Shown here piece by piece: positions 26,567 through 34,638 of a stretch of DNA of 64,000 nt (position 1 is its first letter; every line of letters begins with the position of its first letter). The notes beneath the pieces were generated by a model. The model had not been told where the DNA came from. It worked only from the letters and a program-made list of their open reading frames with translations, and did no database searches. Source of the DNA: Kiloniella majae (lineage in GTDB: Bacteria; Pseudomonadota; Alphaproteobacteria; Kiloniellales; Kiloniellaceae); contig NZ_MTSZ01000009.1 of the NCBI RefSeq assembly GCF_002118315.1, positions 59,186 through 123,185 on the forward strand, read 5' to 3'. A program made the translations under genes and the position numbers.

Positions 26567-27670
26567 TTAGTCTGTTTTTAGCACACCACGATTAACCTGA
26601 TCGCGTTCGATAGATTCAAACAGGGCTTTGAAGTTACCTTCGCCAAAACCGTCGTCGCCTTTACGTTGAATGATTTCAATAAAGGCAGGGCCAATAACGC
26701 ACTTGGTAAAGATTTGAAGTAGAAGGCGCGGATCGCCAGCTTCTGTTGCACCATCCAAAAGAATACCAAGTTTTTTAAGTTTTTCAGGGTTTTCGCCGTG
26801 TCCGGGGAGGCGTTCATCCAGCATTTCGTAGTAGGTTTCTGGCGGGGCATCCATAAATTCAACACCATTGGCACGCATGTCTGATATTGTTTTATAGATA
26901 TCGGGTGTTGTTAACGCGATATGCTGAATGCCTTCGCCATTAAACTTCATCAGATATTCTTCAATCTGACCTTTGCCTGCGGAAGATTCTTCGTTCAACG
27001 GAATACGAATTTTACCATCCGGTGCCGTCATCGCTTTCGACGTTAAACCTGTGTACTCTCCTTTGATGTCAAAGAAGCGGATTTCCTTGAAATTGAAGAA
27101 CTTTTCATAAAACTCGGCCCAATAAGCCATGCGACCACGATATACATTATGGGTGAGGTGATCGATGATATCCATGCCATAACCAACAGGATTTTTCTCA
27201 ACATCGGGTAAGTACTCAAAATCAATATCGTAAATACTGGACCCATCTTCATAGCGATCAATTAAATAGATAGGCGCGCCGCCGATACCTTTGATTGCCG
27301 GAAGTTTTAGTTCCATCGGACCACAAGGAATATCCAGTGGCTGTGCACCAAGTTCTAATGCTCTATTGTAGGCCTGGTGCGCGTTATCTACTCTAAACGC
27401 CATACCACAGGGCGAAGGACCATGTTCTTCTGCAAAATAATAGGCCGGGCTATTTTTCTCTTTGTTTAGGATAAAGTTTGTATTGCCCTGACGATAGAGG
27501 TCAACATCCTTTGAACGGTGTTTTGCGACAAGTGTAAAGCCAATTGTTGTAAAGAGGTCGATAAGAACTTGAGGATCTGGGGCCGCAAATTCTACGAATT
27601 CAAAGCCATTCAGGCCCATAGGGTTATCAAACAAGTCGGAACGTTCAGCCATTTTATTCATAGTGGTCAT
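26567..27670 (-). CDS. hpd: 4-hydroxyphenylpyruvate dioxygenase
   Basis: A two-domain vicinal-oxygen-chelate dioxygenase of about 367 residues. It has [15 protein letters not shown] at the N-terminus and the iron ligands in [13 protein letters not shown] (His), [12 protein letters not shown] (His) and [28 protein letters not shown] (Glu). It converts 4-hydroxyphenylpyruvate to homogentisate, the second step of tyrosine catabolism. TTG at 27682 would add four residues; ATG 27670 is used here. A 52-codon ORF lies 49 bases upstream on the same strand and is probably co-transcribed. A MarR-type palindrome precedes that ORF. Confidence 0.95.
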   Translation of the reverse strand: MTTMNKMAERSDLFDNPMGLNGFEFVEFAAPDPQVLIDLFTTIGFTLVAKHRSKDVDLYRQGNTNFILNKEKNSPAYYFAEEHGPSPCGMAFRVDNAHQAYNRALELGAQPLDIPCGPMELKLPAIKGIGGAPIYLIDRYEDGSSIYDIDFEYLPDVEKNPVGYGMDIIDHLTHNVYRGRMAYWAEFYEKFFNFKEIRFFDIKGEYTGLTSKAMTAPDGKIRIPLNEESSAGKGQIEEYLMKFNGEGIQHIALTTPDIYKTISDMRANGVEFMDAPPETYYEMLDERLPGHGENPEKLKKLGILLDGATEAGDPRLLLQIFTKCVIGPAFIEIIQRKGDDGFGEGNFKALFESIERDQVNRGVLKTD

Positions 27671-27719
27671 CTTTTTATCCAAAGAAAATAATCAAAATCA
27701 GGGAGTTTTTTTATTTTGA

Positions 27720-27878
27720 TTATTGAGGGGATCCTCTGGATAAGCCTCTGTTTTCATTGGATAGGGCTTGCCCGATTGTCATAACAATATAGGGAGCAAG
27801 GATCTTTGCACGTGCAATCAATCGAAAAGCACCAACACCATAGAAAAGGGCTGTTTTTATACGGTGATATAGTTTCAT
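27720..27878 (-). CDS. Small hypothetical protein (52 residues) upstream of hpd
   Basis: The ORF starts MKLYHRIKTALFYGVGAFRL and ends SRGSPQ. It has a basic N-terminus, a hydrophobic or amphipathic middle (about residues 10-40) and a polar tail. AAGGG lies nine bases before the ATG, a reasonable ribosome site. It sits between the palindrome at 27912-27932 and hpd, and is probably the first gene of that transcript. I do not recognise the family. It may be a small membrane-associated protein or a translated leader. The start codon region repeats the operator half-site ATGAAACTATA, so a regulatory role for the DNA itself is possible. Confidence 0.5.
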   Translation of the reverse strand: MKLYHRIKTALFYGVGAFRLIARAKILAPYIVMTIGQALSNENRGLSRGSPQ

Positions 27879-27911
27879 CGCGTGTAACCCTTGGTTAAAG
27901 TGTTTATGAAA

Positions 27912-27932
27912 ATAGTTTCATTTGAAATTATA
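27912..27932. promoter_or_regulatory. Near-palindromic operator upstream of the hpd unit
   Basis: ATAGTTTCAT (27912-27921) with TGAAATTATA matches the perfect palindrome at 22207-22232 with two differences over 21 bases. It lies 34 bases upstream of the 52-codon ORF that precedes hpd. Probably the same MarR regulator binds both. A further half-site, ATAGTTTCAT on the plus strand, lies at 27869-27878. Confidence 0.65.
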
Positions 27933-28114
27933 TTAACAAGCAATTTAATAGTCAAGAATAACCGGGATGCTTGCGACAGTATTTTTCAATAATATTTGCC
28001 GATAATTTCGTCGTGTGATGATCAAAAAATTTACCAACCAGAAAATTATTGTCTGACTTTTATGGACCTGTGTATGATCAGCTAACTTTAGACTTATCTG
28101 CCAGAAAGAATTTC

Positions 28115-29014
28115 GTGAAACACAATACAATTATGAACATTGGTTCTATAAACGTCGATCACGTTTATCGTGTTCCTTATTTCGTAAAGCCGGGCGAAAC
28201 CTTGCCAAGTAAGTCCTATCAACGGGTCTTGGGCGGAAAGGGTGCGAACCAGTCTGTTGCCCTTGCCAGAGCGGGTGAAAACGTAAAACATATTGGTGTC
28301 ATCGGTGATGACCACACTTGGATTATTGAAGAACTGCAATCTTCAAAAGTTGATACATCGTCCATTGAGGTTGGGTCTGTTGCAACAGGGCATGCCTTAA
28401 TTCAAGTCGATGATAATGCGGAAAATTGCATTCTACTATTTTCTGGCGCGAATCATGAACTCGATATCAATAGCTTATCAGATAAGTTAACTGGATTTGA
28501 AAAGGGGGGGTGGGTCCTTTTTCAAAATGAAATGCCAAATCTGAACCAGATGATTTCTTTGGTAAAGGAGATGGGGGCTCGGGTTGCGGTTAATCCTGCC
28601 CCTTTTGATGATGCGGCAAAAGCAATTGATTATGACCTGGTGGACCTGTTGATTGTAAATGATCTGGAAGCAGAAGAGCTTGCTAAAACAAAGGGGCACG
28701 GAGATCTAGGAAAACTTGCTGAACTTTGCCCGGTTGTGATTATAACCAGAGGTACACAAGGCGCTATTTGCTATTCTGGAGATGAAACGATTGAAGTTCC
28801 GGCGTTTAAAGTTGATGCGGTTGATACAACAGGTGCCGGAGATACATTTGTCGGGTATGTGTTATCTTCTGTTGTACAAGAATTACCGTTAAAAGAAGCC
28901 ATGCAACGCGCCAGCGCAGCCTCTGCGCTGGCTGTGACAAAAGCAGGAGCTTCCGTTGCTATTCCTACCTCGGCGGAGGTCGATCAATTTTTAAATACGA
29001 TGAGTGCTTTATAA
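28115..29014 (+). CDS. PfkB-family sugar kinase (ribokinase-like)
   Basis: About 299 residues. The N-terminus NIGSINVDHVYRVPYFVKPGETL and RVLGGKGANQSVALARAGENVKHIGVIGDD match ribokinase signature 1. The C-terminal VDTTGAGDTFVGYVLSSV is signature 2, with the catalytic Asp in GAGD. An upstream in-frame TTG at 28049 would add 22 residues. GTG at 28115 (AGAAAG upstream) or ATG at 28133 fits the family better. One base separates its stop from the next ATG, so it forms an operon with the nucleoside hydrolase. It plausibly phosphorylates the ribose released by that enzyme. Confidence 0.88.
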   Translation: MKHNTIMNIGSINVDHVYRVPYFVKPGETLPSKSYQRVLGGKGANQSVALARAGENVKHIGVIGDDHTWIIEELQSSKVDTSSIEVGSVATGHALIQVDDNAENCILLFSGANHELDINSLSDKLTGFEKGGWVLFQNEMPNLNQMISLVKEMGARVAVNPAPFDDAAKAIDYDLVDLLIVNDLEAEELAKTKGHGDLGKLAELCPVVIITRGTQGAICYSGDETIEVPAFKVDAVDTTGAGDTFVGYVLSSVVQELPLKEAMQRASAASALAVTKAGASVAIPTSAEVDQFLNTMSAL

Positions 29015-29015
29015 A

Positions 29016-29969
29016 ATGAAAAATCCTGTAATTTTTGATACAGATCCTGGGATTGATGATGCTTTTGCAATACATCATGCTCTTTACCATCCAGAGATTA
29101 ATTTGATTGGTCTTACAACCGTTTTTGGAAACGTGTCGGTAGAAACCGCCGCCAAGAATGCAAAAATTCTGGTGGAGATGGCTGGTCAGGACATTCCCGT
29201 TTTTCAAGGCGCTTCAGGGCCACTTGTCGCGCCGCACAAGGGGTTTCCCGACTTTATTCATGGGGCTGATGGTTTTGGAGATATTAATTTACCAGACCCT
29301 AAAGGCAGTATTGAAAAAACATTTGCCCCACAGTTCATTATTGATTCTGTACGCCAACAGCCCGGCGAAGTGACAATTATTGCTGTCGGACCTTTGACGA
29401 ACTTGGCAATGGCGCTGCGTATGGCGCCAGATATTGCCCCGTTGGTTAAGGAAGTCATTATTATGGGCGGTGCGGCAAAAGAATATGGTAATGTTTCTGC
29501 CGTTGCTGAAGCCAATATATTCAACGATCCCCATGCCGCCGATATTGTATTTCGTGCTGACTGGCCCATGGTTATGGCCGGGCTTGATGTTACTCATCAA
29601 GTTATTCTTCACAGAAAAGAAGCCGAAGAACTTGCGCAAAAAGTACCCAGAATTGGAGGCTTCTTGCTTGATGCAGCTGATTTATATTTCAAATTCTATA
29701 ATGGTGCATTTGGAATTGACGGGTGCTACTTCCATGATCCCTGTGCAACAGCGTACTATGTAAATCCAGAGCTTTTTGGAGCAATTGATGCAGCTGTGCG
29801 TGTAAGTTGTGAGGGGCCAGCTTTCGGGCAAACCTTGATTAAACCCAAAGGACACCCCGGACCGTCAACAGAGTGGGATGGTTGTCGTAATCACAAGATC
29901 TTAATGCAAGTTAAGGGTGCGGCAACAAAAGATGAAGTTTTAGGAACCATAGCCCAATTTGCAGACTAA
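29016..29969 (+). CDS. Nucleoside hydrolase (inosine/uridine-preferring type)
   Basis: The N-terminal VIFDTDPGIDDAFAIHHAL is the diagnostic calcium-binding DTDPGxDD motif. GLTTVFGNVSVETAAKNAKILVEMAG and AVGPLTNLAMAL follow, with a C-terminal Asp-His region (GCYFHDPCATAYY). About 317 residues, normal length. It hydrolyses the N-glycosidic bond of nucleosides to base plus ribose, feeding the sugar kinase encoded one base upstream. A GTG at 29004 inside the previous gene is a less likely start. No nucleoside transporter is adjacent. Confidence 0.92.
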   Translation: MKNPVIFDTDPGIDDAFAIHHALYHPEINLIGLTTVFGNVSVETAAKNAKILVEMAGQDIPVFQGASGPLVAPHKGFPDFIHGADGFGDINLPDPKGSIEKTFAPQFIIDSVRQQPGEVTIIAVGPLTNLAMALRMAPDIAPLVKEVIIMGGAAKEYGNVSAVAEANIFNDPHAADIVFRADWPMVMAGLDVTHQVILHRKEAEELAQKVPRIGGFLLDAADLYFKFYNGAFGIDGCYFHDPCATAYYVNPELFGAIDAAVRVSCEGPAFGQTLIKPKGHPGPSTEWDGCRNHKILMQVKGAATKDEVLGTIAQFAD

Positions 29970-30010
29970 AATTTGTCGGCAAATTTCTTTTATTATTATT
30001 CTACCTAACC

Positions 30011-30045
30011 AAAGGCGCTATCAAAATTGATGGCGCTTTTGTCTG
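30011..30045 (+). terminator. Intrinsic terminator after the nucleoside hydrolase
   Basis: A hairpin from GCGCTATCA (30015-30023) and TGATGGCGC (30028-30036), extended by A-T pairs, is followed by TTTTG. A second small inverted repeat, AAATTTG-TCGG-CAAATTT, lies at 29970-29987 just after the stop. Confidence 0.7.
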
Positions 30046-30170
30046 TTCTCTTAATGAGGGAAAAATAATTACAAAACTTTACCAAGAATAAACCATTGGA
30101 ATGCTTCACTGTGAACTCGAAAGTGAGAGGCAATTTAAATTGCCCATAATCTTTTCTCAGGGGAGAATTC

Positions 30171-32942
30171 ATGAAAAATACCGCGTTTTCTATGACGCGT
30201 CGAAGTTTCATTAAAACCGTAGCAGGGGTGTCATTTACCATAAACATGATACCCGTAACAGAATTGCTTGCGGATGAAACGGACGAGATAACATCCTTAA
30301 ATAGTGGCGATTGGTCAAAAGCGCCCGGAAAAGCCCGGTATCGAGTTGATGGACTGGTAAAGGTTACAGGGCAGAAGGTTTTTGCCCGGGACTATCATGC
30401 ATGGAACCTACCCGGATGGCCAAAAGAAGAACGGCCAGTGATGATTGTTCGGGCAACTGATGTTAACAATCCATTTGAAGGCCTTGACCTGTCATTAATT
30501 CCTGATAAGTCGCAACCTGATGAAATACTCTATGGAGAAAAGATAACTAAAGAAGTTCTGCGGCCAAATAAGTTACAAGATCAGGCTGAGCCAGAAAACC
30601 AACCTGTAATACAGGACGTCAAAGTTAAACGGCCGAGTGCATTGACTTGGCCCTTTATTGTCTCAAAGGGTGAACGAGCAAGTTTTTACGGTCAGCCTGT
30701 GGCCTTTTTAATTTTTAAAGATAACAGAAATTATAGAGCGGCAAAAAAAGCAATACAGTTTAACTCTGATTTCGTGGTTTATGATAAAAAGCCGAGTAAC
30801 AAGCCTGTATTTCCATTTAATCCTCTGACAAATTATGTCCGTGTCGCATCTGATGAAAAAGGTAAAGATGTTTTCTCATATGCTCAAAATGGGGATGATA
30901 AAAACTATTCTGAAAAAGCTTTTGTGCATCGGACACGCATTCAGGAACAAATGGCTTCAGGGAAATGGAAAACCTATGACGCCAGTTGCTCTATGCAGGC
31001 AATGGATCCCATGTTTATGGAGCCAGAGAATGGGCTGGGTTGGTACGATTCCAAGAATGAAACACTAAATTTATTGGTTGGCACACAATCTCCTGACGGG
31101 GATATGAATGACGTGCTTGAAATGTTTACCGGTGATAACCCCGCCGTTAAGGTCAAGACGGTCAACATTATCTCTTGTTATCCCGGAGGTGGTTTTGGTG
31201 GGCGAGACAGCTCGGTCTTTACCTTAAACCTTGCGATTGCCGCTGCTTATGCCGCAGGAAAACCAATACGGTTGGCTTATGATCGCTTTGAGCAATTTCA
31301 GGCGGGATTAAAACGCCACGCTTGTGAATTGACTGAAAGCCTATCCGTAGATGATCAAGGTAAAATTCAAGCTCTGAATGTCATGATGTCTTTTGATGGC
31401 GGCGGACGTGAAAACCTGAGTCCATGGGTTGCTCAACTTGCCGGGTTATGCGCAGGTGGATCGTACAGCATTCCGCGGGCTGCGATTAACTCCAATGCGA
31501 TGTATTCAAAAAATATTTCTGGCGGTTCGCAACGAGGTTTTGGTGGCCCTCAGGCCTTTTTTGCCATTGAAACCCTTCTTGACGAAGTCGCAAAAGATAA
31601 TAATTGGGATCCCATAGAACTGAGACGTAAAAACACCCTTGATGAAGGTGAAAATACTGTCGTTGGTGGCCCTATAACCGAAAAATTACGTCTACACGAA
31701 ATTCTGGATAAATCAGAAGATCATGATATCTGGCGAGATCAGAAAAGAGACAAAGAGCGGTGGCGCAAGGAAGGACTGTTGTATGGCGTTGGTTTTGCAA
31801 TGTCCATGCAAGCCTTTGGAACCTCTGGTGATGGACTTATTGGTTATGTTGAACTTGATCGTTCTGGTCGACTGACTGTGAAAACAAATGCAGTTGATAT
31901 GGGTAACGGGTCGGCAACAACCCTTGCTGTTTCAACTGCCGATCATTTGGGTCGTAATGCATCGTCAATTGATATGGGGAACCCTGATCTCTATCCAGTC
32001 CTTAAAATGAGTTCAGACAAAAAAGGGTCTTGGAAAGAACCTGGCTGGACAGCTAATGGTGTAGGATCGTCCAGTGCCTGCCTAACCGCATTTCATCAAG
32101 TACATGCCATAAATCAGGCTTCAAAAGTTCTTTTTGATACGGCAATTGTTCCTGTTGCCCGCGAAATACTGGGATTACCAGATATTCCCGCGGCTGATTT
32201 TATCTGGAAAGATGAGCGACTATACGTAAAAGATCGTGACTTACCGCCAATCCCAATGGATATCATTGCAGATGTGATACATCGTACTGGTCGTATCAAA
32301 GGTGCCCTTGTGCATGCTTATTTTCAGGAAATTTGGGTGAAAGCCGATTTTGATGTGAAAGGCACGATCCATAACTGGGAAATAGATGGTTTAGCTGTTT
32401 ATTCAGCGGGGCAAAGCAACCCTGAAATCATTCGTCGCGAAGTCAATACTGGTGTTTACCCATCAGCAGCTTCATCCCGTTATTCCAGAACAACCTTTGC
32501 CCCTTGTGGGAATATCATTGGTTTAACAGTTGATCCTGTTTCTGGAGAAGCCGTTGTCCGTAAGTCTTTATCAGTGCTTAATGCAGGCAAGATTATCACC
32601 GAAGAATTGGTGTCAGGACAAAGCCAGGGCGGCGTTGCCATGGCCATTGGGTACAGTTTACTCGAAGATATGCCACCGGGATTGGGTGGTCCTGCAGATG
32701 GTGATTGGAATCTCAATCAATATTCCGTCCCTCGTGCGGGTGACGTCGCGCTTGAGGGACAAGAACTAATCACACTTGATCCTCTCAAGCATGACAAAAC
32801 CGGCAAAGGTATCGCAGAGGCTGTGATGTGTTCTGTAGCACCTGCAATATCAAATGCTTTGTATGATGCAACGGGGGTTCGGTTCCGTGACCTTCCCATA
32901 ACAGCAGAAAAAATTCGTAAGGGGATGGATAAAAATGGCTGA
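30171..32942 (+). CDS. Molybdenum hydroxylase, MoCo-binding subunit with Tat signal
   Basis: A 923-residue xanthine-dehydrogenase/isoquinoline-1-oxidoreductase-beta type subunit. The start has a twin-arginine motif (MTRRSFIKTVAG), so export to the periplasm is expected. An a/b-hammerhead region begins near RYRVDGLVKVTGQKVFARDY. SCYPGGGFGGRDSS is the molybdopterin-binding glycine motif. The C-terminal GKGIAEAVMCSVAPAISNALYDATGVRFRDLPIT carries the expected catalytic Glu (GIAEA, where GVGE is more usual). It overlaps the 2Fe-2S gene by eight bases. Substrates of the family are aldehydes, N-heterocycles and aromatic ring positions; none can be assigned here. The unusually long N-terminal part suggests a distinct subfamily. 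GGGGAG precedes the ATG. Confidence 0.88.
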   Translation: MKNTAFSMTRRSFIKTVAGVSFTINMIPVTELLADETDEITSLNSGDWSKAPGKARYRVDGLVKVTGQKVFARDYHAWNLPGWPKEERPVMIVRATDVNNPFEGLDLSLIPDKSQPDEILYGEKITKEVLRPNKLQDQAEPENQPVIQDVKVKRPSALTWPFIVSKGERASFYGQPVAFLIFKDNRNYRAAKKAIQFNSDFVVYDKKPSNKPVFPFNPLTNYVRVASDEKGKDVFSYAQNGDDKNYSEKAFVHRTRIQEQMASGKWKTYDASCSMQAMDPMFMEPENGLGWYDSKNETLNLLVGTQSPDGDMNDVLEMFTGDNPAVKVKTVNIISCYPGGGFGGRDSSVFTLNLAIAAAYAAGKPIRLAYDRFEQFQAGLKRHACELTESLSVDDQGKIQALNVMMSFDGGGRENLSPWVAQLAGLCAGGSYSIPRAAINSNAMYSKNISGGSQRGFGGPQAFFAIETLLDEVAKDNNWDPIELRRKNTLDEGENTVVGGPITEKLRLHEILDKSEDHDIWRDQKRDKERWRKEGLLYGVGFAMSMQAFGTSGDGLIGYVELDRSGRLTVKTNAVDMGNGSATTLAVSTADHLGRNASSIDMGNPDLYPVLKMSSDKKGSWKEPGWTANGVGSSSACLTAFHQVHAINQASKVLFDTAIVPVAREILGLPDIPAADFIWKDERLYVKDRDLPPIPMDIIADVIHRTGRIKGALVHAYFQEIWVKADFDVKGTIHNWEIDGLAVYSAGQSNPEIIRREVNTGVYPSAASSRYSRTTFAPCGNIIGLTVDPVSGEAVVRKSLSVLNAGKIITEELVSGQSQGGVAMAIGYSLLEDMPPGLGGPADGDWNLNQYSVPRAGDVALEGQELITLDPLKHDKTGKGIAEAVMCSVAPAISNALYDATGVRFRDLPITAEKIRKGMDKNG

Positions 32943-33450
32943 TATCTCTTTTTCCGTAAACGGTAAAGCTGTTCACGCCTCTCAAGACGAGGCTGACTTG
33001 CCGCTCATTGATTTCTTACAAGAAGATTTAAACCTGACGGGCACAAAGTTTTGTTGTGGTATTGGTGTCTGTCATGCCTGCACTGTATCTGTCCGGCGAC
33101 AACCCGGGGCACCATCAGAACCAATGATTGCCTGTTCAACACCTTTATCATCTTTATCCGGTGTCGAAGTCTATACAGTAGAAAGTGTTGCCGAGGGTGG
33201 TAAATTACATCCCTTACAGCAAGAATTTCTGGATCATTTTTCTTTTCAGTGTGGCTACTGTACCCCCGGTTTTTTAATGGCTGCGATGACGTTATGGGAT
33301 CGATTAACGGATAACCCGATCCCAAGATCTTCTTTGGATAAAGTTGTTGATGATGCCTTGAAAGATCATATCTGCAGATGCACGGGATATATACGCTATT
33401 ACGAGGCGGTTAAAGCTGCCATTCTCAAACAACCGGGGATGGTGGCGTGA
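32935..33450 (+). CDS. 2Fe-2S subunit of the molybdenum hydroxylase
   Basis: A 171-residue two-cluster ferredoxin-type subunit. The plant-type cluster motif is KFCCGIGVCHACTV, with HAC replacing the usual GAC. The second, helical cluster uses QCGYCTPGF and ICRCTGYIRYYEAV. It relays electrons from the molybdenum site. It has no signal peptide and should travel through Tat bound to its Tat-tagged partner. It overlaps its neighbours on both sides by a few bases, so the three genes are translationally coupled. There is no FAD subunit, so electrons must pass to the cytochrome encoded next. Confidence 0.93.
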   Translation: MADISFSVNGKAVHASQDEADLPLIDFLQEDLNLTGTKFCCGIGVCHACTVSVRRQPGAPSEPMIACSTPLSSLSGVEVYTVESVAEGGKLHPLQQEFLDHFSFQCGYCTPGFLMAAMTLWDRLTDNPIPRSSLDKVVDDALKDHICRCTGYIRYYEAVKAAILKQPGMVA

Positions 33451-34454
33451 TGAAAAAACTTCTTAAAAGCCTTTCTGGAGCATCTCTTCTTTTACTTCTA
33501 AGCTGTACGCCAAGCGAACAGCCGAAACAGCAAGAAGAAGGACAAGATCTTGCTTCCTATGGAAACATGTGTGCCGAAGCGATAAGAGATCTTCCTGCAT
33601 TTAACTGTCAGGCTGGAACCATGATACCGATCACGGTTGATGGCGGGAAAACACCAAAAGAATATTACCCTAATATGGATTGTGATCGCCCTTCATTGTT
33701 ACCGCTGGGAAAAGATGCAGATGGTCAATGCGTTCCTTATTCGCGCGTACTTGATTTATCTGAAGGGGATAATCAGGTCGCGGTCCTTTGCAGGCAAAAG
33801 AAAATTAGGACGGCAAGCAGCATCTATTATGATGAAATCGATGTTGTAGCCCATTCGGCAAAAGATGGCAGCACTTGTTGGTTCCAGGCCACGGGTTCAA
33901 ACGGACTTCCCATTGATGGGTCCTTAGTACCATCACCGATGAAAAAAGCTCCCTTTGAGGATTATGAAGAAGCCAAACAGTTCTGGAATACACCTAAAGA
34001 AGTGTCAGACGACGGTTGCGGAAATTGCCATGATAATGACCCCTTCATGTACAGTCCCTTTATTGGTCAGGTGTGGGAGGAAGTTCCGACAGATCCGGAA
34101 GGGTGGTATAAGCATTTGGGACGTGATTTTCAAAAGTGGCAACCAATTTCTTTGAGCACCCGCGACAATCCGTGTGTTGGTTGTCATCGCCTTGGTGTTG
34201 ATTTTACGAGTGGTCAGGCTACGGAAGAGGCCGTGGGAATGGTGGATATTCCAAATGCCAATACCTGGGCACAAACCTATCCTGCGTCACATTTCATGCC
34301 TGTTGGCAACTTTCATTCCGAAGCACAGTGGAATGTGATCTATGCCAAGTCAGTGTCTGAAATTCTCAGCTGTCATGAAGCTTATCACGAAGGTGACAAA
34401 GATGAATTGGCAAAGTTAGGCTGTGTGCTTGACCCCATAGGTGGTAAACCTTGA
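33450..34454 (+). CDS. Diheme c-type cytochrome lipoprotein
   Basis: A 334-residue exported protein with a lipoprotein signal (MKKLLKSLSGASLLLLLSC, lipobox Cys 19) and two heme-binding CxxCH motifs, CGNCH (about 190-194) and CVGCH (about 242-246). Another eight or so Cys residues are scattered outside these motifs. The middle contains no domain I recognise. It does not resemble the large triheme AdhB-like subunit often found with periplasmic aldehyde-oxidising hydroxylases. Its start overlaps the 2Fe-2S stop. It is most likely the membrane-anchored electron acceptor of this molybdoenzyme. Confidence 0.85.
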   Translation: MKKLLKSLSGASLLLLLSCTPSEQPKQQEEGQDLASYGNMCAEAIRDLPAFNCQAGTMIPITVDGGKTPKEYYPNMDCDRPSLLPLGKDADGQCVPYSRVLDLSEGDNQVAVLCRQKKIRTASSIYYDEIDVVAHSAKDGSTCWFQATGSNGLPIDGSLVPSPMKKAPFEDYEEAKQFWNTPKEVSDDGCGNCHDNDPFMYSPFIGQVWEEVPTDPEGWYKHLGRDFQKWQPISLSTRDNPCVGCHRLGVDFTSGQATEEAVGMVDIPNANTWAQTYPASHFMPVGNFHSEAQWNVIYAKSVSEILSCHEAYHEGDKDELAKLGCVLDPIGGKP

Positions 34455-34458
34455 TGTG

Positions 34459-34490
34459 AAAAAGCCCCGCTGAGTAGTGGGGCTTTTTTT
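34459..34490 (+). terminator. Intrinsic terminator after the molybdenum hydroxylase operon
   Basis: AAAAAGCCCC (34459-34468), a 10-base loop and GGGGCTTTTTTT form a strong hairpin with T-run four bases after the cytochrome stop. Confidence 0.92.
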
Positions 34491-34638
34491 ATACGGGATA
34501 TTTTCTTTGTATCAGTTATAAAAATTTCATTGTTGTGGCTTGGTCATAAAGGGCAAAGTGGATCTATACTTGTCTAGAGAACAAGCTTTTAAATAAGAAA
34601 ATAATGCCAATCGCCAATCCGTTTGCTTCGGTGAAAAC

